Of a DNA stretch of 64,000 bases, positions 19,093-60,600 are shown piece by piece. Origin of the DNA: Asterias amurensis. Lineage: Eukaryota > Echinodermata > Asteroidea > Forcipulatida > Asteriidae. Position 1 is the first letter of the stretch. Every line of letters starts with the position of its first letter. Location of the stretch: positions 30,580,927 through 30,644,926 of the forward strand of contig NC_092649.1 of the NCBI RefSeq assembly GCF_032118995.1, written 5' to 3'. The notes beneath the pieces are model-generated. The model searched no databases and was not told the origin of the DNA. It was given only the letters and a program-made list of their open reading frames with translations. Made by a program: the position numbers and the translations under genes.

Positions 19093-22000
19093 AGGTAAAA
19101 CACTAAAGAATAAATCAATTTCAATATCCGTGGTTCTAGATTTCGGTTACGGTGAATCAGCCGAGTCACTTGAAGGACTGACACTCTTTGGCCATGATGT
19201 AGTAATTAATTAGCAATTAACATGACAATAGAGTTACATCAGTAACATTGCTTCTAATTGAAATGGGAACATGGGATTGTTTTAAAATCACTACTCTGTG
19301 GACTGATGCGTGCACAGATTGGAATATTAGTCTCTGTCTGTCAATTAAGGCTGTGTCTTTCCTTGTTCATGGTTCATGGAGTAAATTAATATTCAATAAA
19401 ATCTTTATCGTTTTGTTGTATACGTAATAACATTATCAATGTTATTGCTATAACTATATCATTTGAATATTCATAATCATTTGGAAGCATCACATACCAT
19501 CGATGAAATATGAATTCGTTTGAAATTCACAGGACTTAATTCATGCATTTTACTTAACTTAGGAGTCATTATCCGATAGCAGATGTCACATTTTCACTCC
19601 AATCTGGTCACATAGACATGATTGGTAACTAGCAATCGTGTTCAATTTGTGTTGATTGCTTGATGTAGTTTTGTCGTGGTGTCAATTTGCATCAATATTT
19701 TAGTGTAACAGATATCAGTGAATGAAAGGTCGCATATGTTAAGCTTCATAAAACAGCCATCCACCCGTGTCACATTCGTAGCTAATAAATAATTGAGTTG
19801 TATTCTACAACACAATGGACATCAATTGTTAATTTCTCGCCTTCCCGATGGGGAAATATCAGTTATATTATTCCTTAATGTGTTATCCTTATTTAATGCA
19901 CTCGTATTAAAACTAATTTATATGGGGGTTGGTTTTTGTTTTTGAGATTCGAACTACATTATGACTAGTGGCCTACTTTACAATGCACATTCATTAACTG
20001 GAACTCAAGGACTCGACTAAAAGCAGTTATTGTCATTCAACAAATGAGACCTGTTTGATAAAGTGTATAAAATTATGCTAATTTTGGTTGAAGAAAAATG
20101 TAATTTATCATGCGGGCTCCAAACTCCACGCCGGCGCCGAAGACAAAATACAAATCAACTTTCCTTTCCTTAGTGTTTACTTAAAAATGAGTATCTGATA
20201 TCAATTTCCAAATCATCTCATATATTATTTTACATTTTATACAGGCCCAGGGTGTTTATTAGCAATTTTTAAAGCCACATTTCGGCCAACACGTCAATAG
20301 CGTTTCGACCCTATCGAGACTCATTAAAGGGGGGGGGGGGGGGTAAATTTCCAGATATTTAAACAAGATAAAAACACAAGTACCTTTACCGGGTAAAAAT
20401 AATGTTTTTATTTCTTGCTGTGCTTGAATTGGGGCCAGTTGCCCCGCACAATATTCTTACAATGTTTCAGGCTTATTTTATGACAACTTGCAAATATATA
20501 TATTTTAATACTTATTGATGTTTTTCTTATTAAAGCATTGATAATCAAACAGTAATTTAATTAAATCTAGCATATACAGTCTATAAAAACGCCCGTTCCC
20601 TAAAAATTGGCTTTGGTACCTTTATGGAAATAATATTAGTTACACAGATTAAACTTATTCCAGTGTGCCCGACTATAGACTACGATCTGTGCAAAGCTTA
20701 TTGGTGCACTGACTTTTAGAAAAGCCGTGTGATCAGTTTAATATCATTTGTGGCATTTGTCATGCCAAACTAAATTCAAAAGAGCCATTACGAAAAGGGG
20801 AGATCAATTTGATATGTCTATAGCGTGGAATGTTTTGCTAAATAATGCATCTATTCATATTGATTTTGCCTGTTTATTGTTAATTCCATTTTTCTTAATT
20901 CTGTAAAAACTTTGTAAATTTGAATGTTGTCAACCTTTTGGTTGTTTTTTATTCAGATTAAAATAAACCATTAATAATAAATAATAATAATAACATGATT
21001 CATTACCTGCTCATCATTAGCAATTTCATTTCCGTTGTGATTATATTAAAAAAGAACCAACAATGAAAATGTTTTATTTTGTGATCTATTATGACCCTAA
21101 ATGGCAGTCATACAGCTAGTCTGTAGAAAGTGAGTGACAAACCACAACCTACAAAAATTACATGCAGTGCTATTGCCGGAGCTAAACGAAAGAACTCGAG
21201 CGTTCATCTGAAGCTCAATAGTTTTCACACCGATATAGGAAATCTACCGTAAGAGCTAATGAGTAAAACAAAGTAACTAGGCTATTAACTCATTTTGCAC
21301 GCACACGTCACACGCGCGACTGTGCTGCGCTCACTATTTTAGGAGTTGGACGTCGCGTCACCTAAAATTCACCCTACATACACATTCAAGGACATTGATT
21401 CGTCAATACCCGAATAGGTACGACCGGACTTGCCCTCTACATCAAGAAAAAAAAGTATTATCAAACTCAGTTTATGACGTTGTACATGTATATATGATGC
21501 TCCTACTTATCTTATTGGTGTTTTACTGGCTCACATGCACTGATATAGTACCGTTCCGAGCTTCGTAAAACAACCATTTCAGCCATTGTGTATTTGTAAT
21601 TTAACACTAAAGCGTATACTATATTATCGTTGGTATATCACAAAGTTTGACACACCTTTTCTTATATTGTTCAGTCTAAATAAACAAACTACTGTTCTGA
21701 TAATAGAAACCTTAATTTCACTAATGGTAAAAAGAACTCTTGTTGAGCCTACATATAAAACAAAGTAAACCATAACAGTAAACTACAAGTAGGCCTACTG
21801 CATATACTAAAAAAAACCAACACGTACATATTATGTTTGTTAACTAATTAAACAGACACCGAGAATCAAAATTTGATGACAGTCTAGTAGCGTTACGAGT
21901 TGCAATGATTGTCAGAGCACTGCACTTATACTAAGGATGACAAATAGTTGCTCCTCGTAATCAATCATCTAGTTCCTTAACACTTTGAAATCGTATATTT

Positions 22001-22789
22001 TATGGCTCGGTCATAAATTTTTCACGATAAATGTGTAATTGTGCAAGTTATTTTATTGTATTATTGTTTGCGCAGTGAGCTTCCAATCAGTGGATATGTG
22101 CGCGTTATCAGTTTTGCTCTCATTATCATCACTATAATTATTACAAAATTAATGTCAACTCTTTCACACAATGTGGTATATTGTTGTTGGCATTGAAAAG
22201 AAAGAGAAAACAAATGAAGTTGAAATAATTTGATTTGTCAACTGTTGAATAAACATGATGGTCGACCCCCATATCGCTACACAACATACATCATAATAGA
22301 ACAATCAATAGCAATAACCTAGCAGGTGCAATTCAGACCAGGATAAACTCGGCACTATTTCATTATTAAATCGTGAGAGGAGACTCGGAGTTGAAGGTTT
22401 CTTGGCTCTCGCATCATTTATTATTAGGAGCTAAAAAATAAATGGTAAGGTATTGGACATGAAGAGTTTTTAATTTTATATCCTCTAGCTTCCAATCGTC
22501 ATCATACAACCAAAACTATTCCTCGGATTATGGCGGTCACGCATAAGGCCCCCCCCCCCCCCCCACTCTTTAGATTTGGTGAACGCGGGCCACACCCATC
22601 GTCCAACACGGCAATAACAATAGGCAAATGGAGATATAATGCGTGACTTGACTTTTTATGACCTGACTGTGTTTCAGACGATGTCAATATTGGATCAGTA
22701 ATCGTATACGGACATGTAGGGTAGCTCTCAGATGGAAATTTATCTCTTGTAAATAAAGAAAGGTAATTTTGCTTGCACCCATAACCACC

Positions 22790-22900
22790 GATGTGTGTTA
22801 GCACTGTATACTCAGTACCCCCCCCCTCCCCGAGTACTGTTGGGAAGAAATCACAGGCATTACAACTCGGATGGGATTTGAACCCACGACCTTTTTAACA
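22790..22900 (-). mobile_element. Truncated tRNA-derived SINE (family of 9478)
   Basis: The minus strand carries GTCGTGGGTTCAAATCCCAT and the element-specific CAGTGCTAACAC end. The A-box half is missing and a C-tract interrupts it. Confidence 0.5.
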
Positions 22901-24310
22901 TACATGCACTACTGCTTGCTTCTGAAACGCATATCTAAGCTATTTCAGAGTAACTTTATTTGTCGATGTCATTTTCTTTAAAGGGAAGGTTTATGATTTA
23001 CAACCACTCTTAAATTTAATGACAAATTGGTTAGAAGCCTACCGCAGCATTCTATGTAAAGTATAAAGCACTTTGAGAAACATGCTTCGAAGTAATGTGG
23101 TTACTCACAAGATACAAGCTTTTATGGCCCCAAATCCGAGAACGACTACTGCAGTAACGCTTTTCAGATTGTGAATTCCTATTGGGGATTATTCGTCCTG
23201 CATGGACATTCAATCCGGATTTTCGACTTTCGGCAATATCTAAAAATAGAACGCGACCACCTTTTAAAATGAATAGTGTATATTAAGTTAGTTTTATTGT
23301 GTAGGCCTACATCTAGATTTATAGGATGAATAATCGAAAGGCTCCAAAAAACTAAATGTATACAATGCCTATAACCGAGTGTTGTAGGTCAACGCATAAT
23401 AAAGTGTTGGAGTATACCGCTGCACTCGTTTCCTATGCGATTCTATAATGTATGATTCCATTAAATATATTACAATGATCTAGGGGTAGTCTAGCTCGTT
23501 ATACAAGCTTGCTGACTCGAACTGGCCTCGCTATATGCACAACCAACACGCAATGGCAATATTATTCAGGAATACACTGTAACTGATATGGTGTTTCTTG
23601 TCTAGGACAATGTCGACACTTTCCGGTTTGTGTCTCAAAGGGATAAAGTACTGAATGTGTAAGCGTATCCATGGCAACGGCATCCCAGCAGACAAAGAGG
23701 CCTTCATTGCTAAGTACATAGGGAGTTAACTATAACAGAATTGCCTGCCTAATAAATCATCTTTTCCCTTTTGGTCGCATAATGCCAGAGTCGGATACAT
23801 TTTTATTGTAAAATCAAGACTGTTTTTGTCAGAACATATTTCAAATTAACTGCATGTTAATTTTTGTCACTGAGAATGTAATTTAGGACTGCACCTTTTG
23901 TAAATGGACAACCAATGAGTGACACATCATTCAAAACCTGTTTACCAGCAGAATCACAAAATATCAACTAGTCATATTTGTTATAACTTCAACAATTATT
24001 GAATGGAAAAACAAACCACATTTATTGTTTATTGGCAATATCTCAAAAGTTAGTTTTAACATGATGGTATAACATATATAGGCCTATCTGTTTATTATTG
24101 TCGTTTAAAACAAGTTGAGGGAAAATAAAGTATTTTTAATTATTTATTTTGTATCAGCCTAGCCTCTACTTGGCTTGACAAAGGGTGGCTTTTGGAAAGT
24201 CATGCATCGATATGATAACCTGTTTGAATGTCAAATGAATCTTGCATGCCTGGCTGCCTTCAGTGCAATAGTTGAACAACATCTTCCTGGCTCATAAATG
24301 CGAGACCTTT

Positions 24311-24316
24311 TTTATT
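24311..24316 (-). promoter_or_regulatory. Candidate poly(A) signal of SUR-like gene 2
   Basis: AATAAA on the minus strand about 300 nt beyond the stop codon at 24613-24615. Position and motif only. Confidence 0.4.
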
Positions 24317-24612
24317 GGTTTTCCAATCATATAATTGTTGCATTTTTTTAAGCTTCTTTGTCAGTTTTTTTTAATGTAATTTATTCACATTGTAATGCAC
24401 ATAGACAGCTCGAGGTGCACTACAATTTCTGATGTTAGATTTTCACTTCTTAACATAAGCTGAATAAACTCATATCTTATTACGAGCCTTTAAGCTAAAT
24501 GTTAACCATGATAAATCCAGCAAACACTAGTCAGGTCCCCTTTCATGACATTATAATAAGATGTGTCATTGCAGAGAATCTGAACATAATGTTAATGTTG
24601 GGCTTGCTGTAT

Positions 24613-52231
<27,619 letters not shown>

Positions 52232-52459
52232 GGTAGCTGTAGAAAAAGAACAAGACACAAATTGGATTGAAAGCTTTCAAACTTAAGAATTTGACATTGT
52301 TCTCATAACTCGTTACTGCTATCACTCCCGTTTAAGAATCTACATGTAAATAAAGACAATATTCACTAAGCAACTTAAAATGCTTCAACGTAATGCAGCC
52401 ACTACAACTCTACAAACCTAACTACCAAACAAAGACTGTTTTCATATTTTTCTTGATTA

Positions 52460-52710
52460 ATGTGTTTTGTCGTTGTTGATTCTTTATTACTGTTGTTGTT
52501 GTTGTTGTTGTTGATGAGTTTTGTGTTGTGCTATCTCTGTTGATCCTCTTCTTTTTTGGTTTTATAATTGTTGTATTTGTTTATTGTGGCTGTTTTTGTT
52601 GGTGTTATTTGTGGTGGTGGTTATTTGTTGTCTTGTTATTTGTAGTGATGGTTGTTGTGGTGTTGTTGTTAATGTTGTGGTGTTGTTATTGTTGTGTTTT
52701 TTTAAATGAT
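52460..52710. repeat. GTT-rich low-complexity tract
   Basis: A perfect (GTT)n run near 52493-52513 followed by degenerate TTG/GTG-rich sequence. It lies in the presumed 5' intron of SUR-like gene 2. ORFs across it on both strands are composition artefacts. Confidence 0.8.
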
Positions 52711-54199
52711 TCTCAATGCAATTTGGATGCAGGTAATCTTGTTCACATTTTACCTCTGACATACATACATATCACTGATGGTACATCAAGCACTACCTAG
52801 GGATATAGAGAGGTCAAATGTAGACCTACTGCATTTGTAGTTCTGAATGGATTTTTGCTAATTATTTGCCAAACTCTACCTTTGTACGGAGGAAAACAAC
52901 CAAATTAACTCTAAATGTATTGTATACAATTGTATCTCTTCTAGTCTTGTCCCTTAACAAGATAAAAAGTGTACTAATCAAAGTCCGGGTTGCCTGTTAG
53001 AGAAGGCCATATCTACATCAAAGTATCAACCTGTTTAGAGATAACGCGACCTAGCTACCTGGAGTCCACAATTCAATATTGATTCACATGCACAAACACA
53101 TTAATCACGGACTGGCTGTTTTTAGCAAAATAGTAAAAACCTTACAGCAAATAACTTTTACAAAAGGTTTACTGCCATTGTGAGAAATAGTCAAAACCTT
53201 ACATCAAATAATTTTTGCAAAATGCTCCTGCCTTCTTTGTATAACTTATAATGTTAACTCTACCATCATTAAGACTATATCTGCTAAACATCATGTGTAT
53301 GTTGATGTAGACAAGTTCATTTACAGATTGGCAGGCTTAATTATTTTATGTGGCTTTAAATACTTTACTACAAGAAAACATTTTCTAGAAGTACATGTAT
53401 TTCCTAGACCTAAAAGAGCTCTTTATTATGAAGTTGATATACCCAGCTACACACATGCATTGTAGTTTAAAATAATTAATAATAATAATGAAGACAATAG
53501 TAAACCAGGGCAACAACACCAAAATACAAAGATATAGAAAAATTATGCAGAACCAAAGCAGAAACAATCATGAGAAAGTTAACCAAGTTTAAAGGTTGAA
53601 TGGCCTCTGACTGTCACCCAAAGACTGACGAAGTAGCTGAGACCTATGTGTTGATGAGATAAACGTGACATTGAGGAATGGTATTTACATTGGTATATCG
53701 ACCAGAGAAAAATTTCCTTTTTTGTTTTAAATGATGTCTTAATGCTTTTATAGCTGCAAGCCATGTTGCAGTAATATAAAATGTTGCATTTACTTTCCAG
53801 GTTGGGAAAGGGGGGGGGGAGGGGAGGATATTCCTTTGTCCATCTCCCCTCCCCCAGCTGGAGATCTACTAGAAGAAGTTGCCATAAATGATGAGAAAAG
53901 GTTCCGATACTACACACATGTATGTTTAAGCTAAGCGAATCCAGCTGACATTTACCATTAAATGAAATGTTTGAAAGGAACAATTAGAACCAAAACAATA
54001 AGTAATAAAACTGCATTTATATGCTGCCACCGTATGTGCAATACCCTAAAGCCAAACAATACCTGTAAAACTATAGAAAAACCCAGACAATAAAATACTT
54101 ATGTTTTCTGCCTACTATTGTGGCCATACAAATTCATGCAACTGGCCAAAGTGTTCAAGCATAGTCTACAACTAAAGAAAAATGCAAGACATCACTTAC

Positions 54200-54444
54200 G
54201 TTGGGTGAAGTTTTGCCGGATCCAATATTCCTAGTCGCGCTCCAAATCTTGCAGGATGATCAGCGTCTACTCCCATTAAGGGCATAAATACACTGCACCA
54301 AGATAGACTCTTTTCAATCAGACTCGATCCATACACAAGTGTTTTCAGATACTCTAACTGCCCAAATGACCTGGGTACAACAAAGTCTAAGTATGCCAAA
54401 GAATTAAGTTCAATTTCAGATACCGAACTTTGAGATTTTATCAC
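54200..54444 (-). other. Candidate 5' (non-coding or upstream) exon of SUR-like gene 2
   Basis: A strong donor (CCCAAC followed by GTAAGTGAT, boundary at 54200) lies about 2 kb upstream of the acceptor that precedes the start exon. This is what a first exon needs. An open frame of about 80 codons runs into the donor but matches nothing known to me, and its frame need not be used because the ATG at 52231 has a good context. The 5' limit is not visible; 54444 is only the start of the open frame. Confidence 0.35.
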
Positions 54445-54889
54445 AAGAGGTTACAGTGTACACGTTCAAAGTCAAGTCCTGATACATAACTTGTGTGTTG
54501 TAATCGACAGGGTAACAAAATTGTGTGAACTTTAACTTACTAACTTTAGATTTCTATAAATAAAACTAAATCATGAGTGATTTAAACGCTGTGTCAAAAA
54601 CAGAAGATCTAACCCTCTGATTAGTGGACTGTTTGGTTTTTGTATAAGCAACAGGCTTTAACTATTGCATATGATGTAAGTTGTTTTCAACACACCCCAC
54701 CCCAATGCCTTACTTGGCATAAGACATGTTACTTATGCTTATCTAGATTGAAGAGAAAGCAAGATCAACTTTATAGAAGTTTCCTTTATTATGTTTTACT
54801 ATAACATAATAAATTGAAAATCAATTAATTACAAACATTCATATTTGTGGTTCATACGAACCCATTTAGTGGGTACAAAAAATCTCGCA

Positions 54890-55233
54890 TTCAAAAAATC
54901 TATTTTTGTGTATCTCAACATATGCATAAAATAACAAACCTGTGAAAATTTGAGCTCAATTGGTCATCGCAGTTGGGAGAAAATGATGAAAGAAAAAACA
55001 CCCTTGTTGGACGAGTTTGTGTGCTTTCAGATAGGAATAAAAGACTTCTAGCTAGAAGTCTTTTAATATTTTAGTGAGAAACTATCCCTTTTTTAAAAAC
55101 CACGTTACTTCACAGGGAGTCGTTTCCCACAATATTTTATACTATCAACAGCTCACCAACGTTCGTTACGAAGTCAGTTTTTAAGTTAATATTTGTTTTG
55201 AATAATTACCAAATGTGTACCTTCCCTTTAAAG
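54890..55233. mobile_element. Foldback MITE, family B
   Basis: Contains GTATCTCAACATATGCATAA, CAATTGGTCATCGCAGTTG, an AAGACTTCTAGCTAGAAGTC palindrome in the middle and AATTACCAAATGTGTACCTT at the right end. It lies between SUR-like gene 2 and the IDH gene. The rest of 54445-55872 holds no gene I can see. Confidence 0.6.
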
Positions 55234-55872
55234 CAAAATTTAGTGCAATAAAATGTTATTATCTTTGTTGTCTCTACTGGTTAACATCAACAACAAAATT
55301 TGATGGCAATGCAAGTCCATTTTTTACTTACTTAAATCTTCTCGCACTATTTCTGGAAATAATTATGAACTTTAACACAATTTAACACTAACAATTTAAA
55401 CCCTTTAGATACCATGTATGTTTGTGGACTCATTACCAAACACCTATACATTGCTAATCTTGTTTTTTGGCTCTGTGATCAAAAAAAATGTCAGAAATGA
55501 TCAAGAAACAGATATTTGTTGTGCACATTCTAGTTGGGAAACATTTCAGAATGTCAAGTTGGTCCGATTTTATATTATCGTTTGAGTTGTAGTAAGTCAA
55601 ATCTTACCTCTGTTTGTGACTGCTATGGGCATTGCATCGAAAGCTAATGGGCGAAAGCTCATGGGCATAACGATGCAATCCACTTACTGCGGCCAGTATG
55701 GTCATTTAGAAACAAGCTAACTGCAACCGCTATGGTTCCCAAAGGGTTAACAAACACTGTGAACATCATTTAACAACAACTAAAGCTATACAGTATCCTA
55801 GAGCATTATTGCACTAAAATGTCACGCGCTCTTTAAAACCTTTAAAATGAACTTCAATAGCATAAATATTTC

Positions 55873-57576
55873 TCAATATGTAGCAGACTGAAGTTCCCTG
55901 ATGACTCCTTCAACCACATCAGAGGTGGTTGCTGTACCTCCAAGATCCGCTGTATGAACCTAAGGAGAAACAAAGAAGTACAATATTCTTAATCCCTTAT
56001 TCAACATCTATTGAGAAAAAGAACCCAGCGGTTGTTTGGTACTGTATGTTAGGCACTGGACACCATTGGAAATTACATAACTGTTATCATAAAAACTTAC
56101 TTGGTAATGAGCAATGGAGAGCTGTTGATAGTATAAAACATAGTGAGAAACGGCTCCCTTTGAAGGGAAATAGTTGGTGTGAAAGAAGTATAAATTTCTC
56201 ACTCAAATAATAAAAGACTTATGCTGAAGTCTTTTATTATGCATCTGAAAGCAACTGAAGTAATGCAACATGGGTGCTTTTTTCTTTCATTATTCTCTTG
56301 CAACTTCCAATACCAATGGGATACAGCAAGTGAGACTACAGGGCCCAATTTCATAGAGCTGCTTAAGCAAAACATTTTGCTTAAGCAAAAAATTCATTGC
56401 TTAGTAAAATCAGATTCCGGCCAAGACTCCACTCAATTGTTATGCTAAGTAAACAACAGCTAAATACTAGTCATAAGCATTGTATATGGCATGAAATTTT
56501 GGCCAGAAACATGTGTAAAATAAGCGAGCTATTTTCGTGCTTAAGCAAACTTTTTGCTTAAGCAGCTCTATGAAATTGGCCCCAGGTCTTTGACAATTAC
56601 CAATAGTGCCCAGTGCCATTAACTGTAACTACCAAGAGTGCTCCTAAACCCAACGCATGCAAATGGTTGTATTGAAAAGTTATATTATTGCACCCAATAC
56701 TAAAGTGTTTCTCTCTTGTTCCCTAAAAAAAACATCAAATCCAATGGCAATAGTAATACACTGATTCAAATCAGACTGTTAACTTCAAAGACAAGGCAAT
56801 CAAAATAAATTGAAGGAAATGAGCCCTTAATCTGAAGTTCCAGCAGGTCTGTTTCCTGTTTGTTTGTACTGTGGTTAGCTAGTGCAAACTCATAAAGGTA
56901 AAACGTTTTAACTTAGACCATCAGCTCAGTAATGTATTAATGTATGGTTCAGCACACCAACTAATAGAAGTCAATTAGCAAAGTTTAAAGGTAGGGTTGA
57001 GAATCAAAGCAGAACTTACTTTGTTTTGTATGACTGTTTTGATGACGGCAGAATGAATAAGATCAGCATGTTGATTCAGACCCAGATGTCTGAGCAGTAA
57101 GCATCCAGCAAGCAGCATGGCGCTAGGGTTGGCTACGTTCTTTCCAGCTATTGTCTTGCCAGTGTTTCGGGTAGCCTTGATAACATTAAAACAGAAATAC
57201 CAAACACCGTTCCTTACAGTTTAAGCACAAAGCACAAACAGTACAAAGTTTGGGATTACATTATTTTTGTCTAATGATAATAATGTTTGATGATAATGGA
57301 AGCGGTCTTTGGATGGGACGTAAAGCCATTGGTCCCGTGTGTTGTGTAACGCAGAACCCAGTGCACTTATCAAAAAGAGAAGGGATTTGCTCCGGTGCTC
57401 TTTGTTTCATTGGCTGCATATTGCACCACAACACCTTGTAAATCATTACATGGTGCTATGTCAAAGGAGTAGGTCTCATTATTCATACATGGTCCCACAT
57501 ACCTTACAGGCAAATACTGACTATTGAAGCGCCCTGAGCGTCACTGAGGGACGGATAAGAGGGCTATTCTATCCAC

Positions 57577-57612
<36 letters not shown>

Positions 57613-60600
57613 GCGTAACACCCAGAGTGTTAGCAGGTTGAAACATCCACTTCACTCACTGACTGCATCCAAGATGTATCAACCTGCGCTCTGCAACCAA
57701 GTCAGAGTTAATTTTTTAATGTATAAACACAGTCTTACATGTAAGTGGTTTTTATATGTTTTGCTTGAGGACAAAGTGTCATGACTGTGATTCGAACACC
57801 TGAGCTTTTTTCCCGATGCACTAAATTGCTTGGCCATGACACTCCATATTTTGTTGTAGAGTTTGCATCCTTGTACTGATGTTAAAGGGAGAACTGGGAT
57901 GCATTCCACTTGTGCAACATTGCCAACGTTTTCTCACGTTCGCCAACAATATTGAGTGAAGCGAGAGAGCATGACTTACTGTTTCAAACACGGCAAAGTC
58001 CTCGCCAATATTCTGCCCAGGTACCATCCCTGGTCCCCCGACAAGACCTGTTCCTATGTTACTGATGATGTTTCCGTATAGATTGGGCATTACCATCACA
58101 TCAAACTGAGTTGGGTTGGACACCAGCTGTCAGGTTGATAAATACAGAGTATTAGGAATTAATAAAAGTACATGGTTCTTACCTACAGCACATGATCCAG
58201 TAACTAAATCAAGATACCTTACAAAGTATCCCTTTTCATTGTGCATACTTTAACCCTTTATCATGCATACCACCTACAGCCTCCCTGCCTATTACAACCC
58301 ACAACCGCCCTCAAAGTTTGACAAGTTGTATTTCAAGTTCTAAACAAGCGATTTAAATGAAGCCAACATCTTTAGATAGAGTGCAATCACATCATGATAA
58401 AATTCTCAGGATAATGAGATTTGCTATCTACTGGAAAGTAAGACACTTTTATTGACTTCACAAAAGTACTTAGACTAAAGAACGTCCTGTGAGCAATAAA
58501 TCAGACATGTCACCAATGTGTGAACACCTCTAGGGACTGCAGGATCTTATCAATTGGTCAAAGGTCAAACCATATACTGCAAAGTGGTCAAAGGTCAAAC
58601 CACGTACTGCTTTAAGCTTGGGCGATATTGCTTTTATTATCCCACGATGTATCATCAAAAAAGTATCGCGATATTCGATTGTATCGCGAATGATATTTTA
58701 TTATTTCTAAATATTTTACTCATCGAGGTATGGATCTGTGGAGTGTACTGCAGTGCGTTTTGGTGACCCCAACCAAAAACTGTTTCTGACGTCATAACCA
58801 AAGCGGTAAGCGAGCCCACAACTCGGTTATCGTTTTGTCTGAACAGCAGAACCAACGACCAACAACCAAAACAGTTTTTGGTTGGGGTCGCCAAAACTTA
58901 CTCCTGTCTACCCATGGTGGGAACACATTGGCCTTATAGAGCTATGTAGCTCTATGAGTTACACACACATTAAGTGTCTTTTAAAGTGTCTACTGTCTGA
59001 CTGTGCATGCCTGTTCTTACATGTGTGCATATTTAGCTAGATCCCACCCATTTAATTCTAGCTAACCAATAAGCAGCCATACTGCACATGGGGTGACCTC
59101 TCATTCATAAAACAGTAGTACTGATGGGTTGTGGTTTCTGTAACATGATCCCAATGTTGTGTGCATTTCGCGGCACACACAAAGGGGAGGTAAATGATAC
59201 ATTGTATTACTTCTGTAGTGTCTGTTGGAGACTGCCTGGGCGCTAAAGTCTTTGATGTTGTTTTTTTCAAAGTTAGGGATCAATTGGGGAATCTTGCGGT
59301 TTGTTCTGGGACATATTTTTTGAAACAGCCCTTTGTGTTTGCAAGACGGCTCAATTATGGAAGACATCGCCATACATCATCAAAACCATGACTTGCCGAT
59401 AATTCGATTAACAAAAAATCGAGACGATACTGTAATCTTTTAAGAAATGGTATTGCGATTTTCGATTATATTGAGATATCGCCCAAGCTTATACTGCGTA
59501 GTGTAGAGTCTCTATACACAAGACTAAAAGGGCAAAGCTTGCAGTTTGTGGATAATTTCCCACAATTTATCTTGGAAAGGTTTTGAGAAGTTCCCTAAAA
59601 TGGATGGTCACTTCAAGCTTCCTTATTTCAGATACATGTATACTTGGCAATAACATTGTTTAAAATAGCCCAAATGTACGGCCTTGGTTACACACAAAAT
59701 TCAATGATGTAATCAAGCATGTTTTGATGCAAGCAGCACCCCATACTCTTTGACTAGTTTTACCTGCATGCAGCAGTTGTCCACAATCATATCTCCAAAC
59801 TCTATCTTTGGGTAAAGCTTAGACACCTCTCGGCAGCTTTCTAAGAACAAACCATCTCCAAGCTTCCTGAAATCAAGAAAATCATAAAAAACCAAGGTTA
59901 ACCCTCCTACTGTCTGACCATTCAATATTATCCTGGATTAACTATATAGGCCTACAGTATGATATCATGTGGTGAATGCACCTACAAACGACACCGTCAA
60001 ACCTCCTACTGTCTGACCAATTAATATCATCCTAGATAAACTATATAGCCTTGCAATATGATATCACGTTATGAATGCATCTACCAAGTACACAGTCAAC
60101 CCTCCTACTGTCTGACCATTCCATGTCATCCATCGTGGTTTGAAATGATACATGAACTATGCCAGCCTGTTACATGATATTAAGGGCTAATCCACAAAAG
60201 TACAAGTCAACCCTCCTACTGTATGACTCTCTAATATCATCCTCTGTGGTTTTTAATTATAAGCTGTAACAGCCCACACACAAAGAGCACAGTCAACCCT
60301 CCTACTGTATGACCCTCTAATATCATCCTCTGTGGTTTTGAATGATAAGCTGTAACATCCCACACACAAAGAACACAGTCAACCCTCCTACTGTATAACC
60401 CTGTAGTATCATCATCTGTGTTTTTGAATGATAAGCTGTAACAGCCCAAACACAAAGAACACAGTCAACCCTCCTACTGTATGACCCTCTAATATCATCA
60501 TCTGTGTTTTTGAATGATAAGCTGAAACTGCCCACAAACAAAGAACAGTCAACCCTCCTACTGTATGACCCTCTAATGTCATCCACTGTGGTTTTGAATG

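Larger units (their letters stand above)
18248..24310. other. Gene-free stretch upstream of the GPCR and downstream of SUR-like gene 2
   Basis: No conserved exon is seen on either strand. Recognisable items are a family A foldback (18912-19092), a G-run near 20331-20343, a C-run at 22551-22564 and a truncated SINE at 22790-22900. GPCR promoter elements must lie just right of 18247, but I cannot identify a specific one. Confidence 0.55.

Noticed and set aside
52521..52800. Hydrophobic ORFs resembling membrane proteins
   Set aside because: They come from a GTT/TTG-rich low-complexity tract.
53579..53983. 134-codon minus-strand ORF
   Set aside because: Includes a G/C tract, no similarity to a known family, and lies in the presumed 5' intron of SUR-like gene 2.
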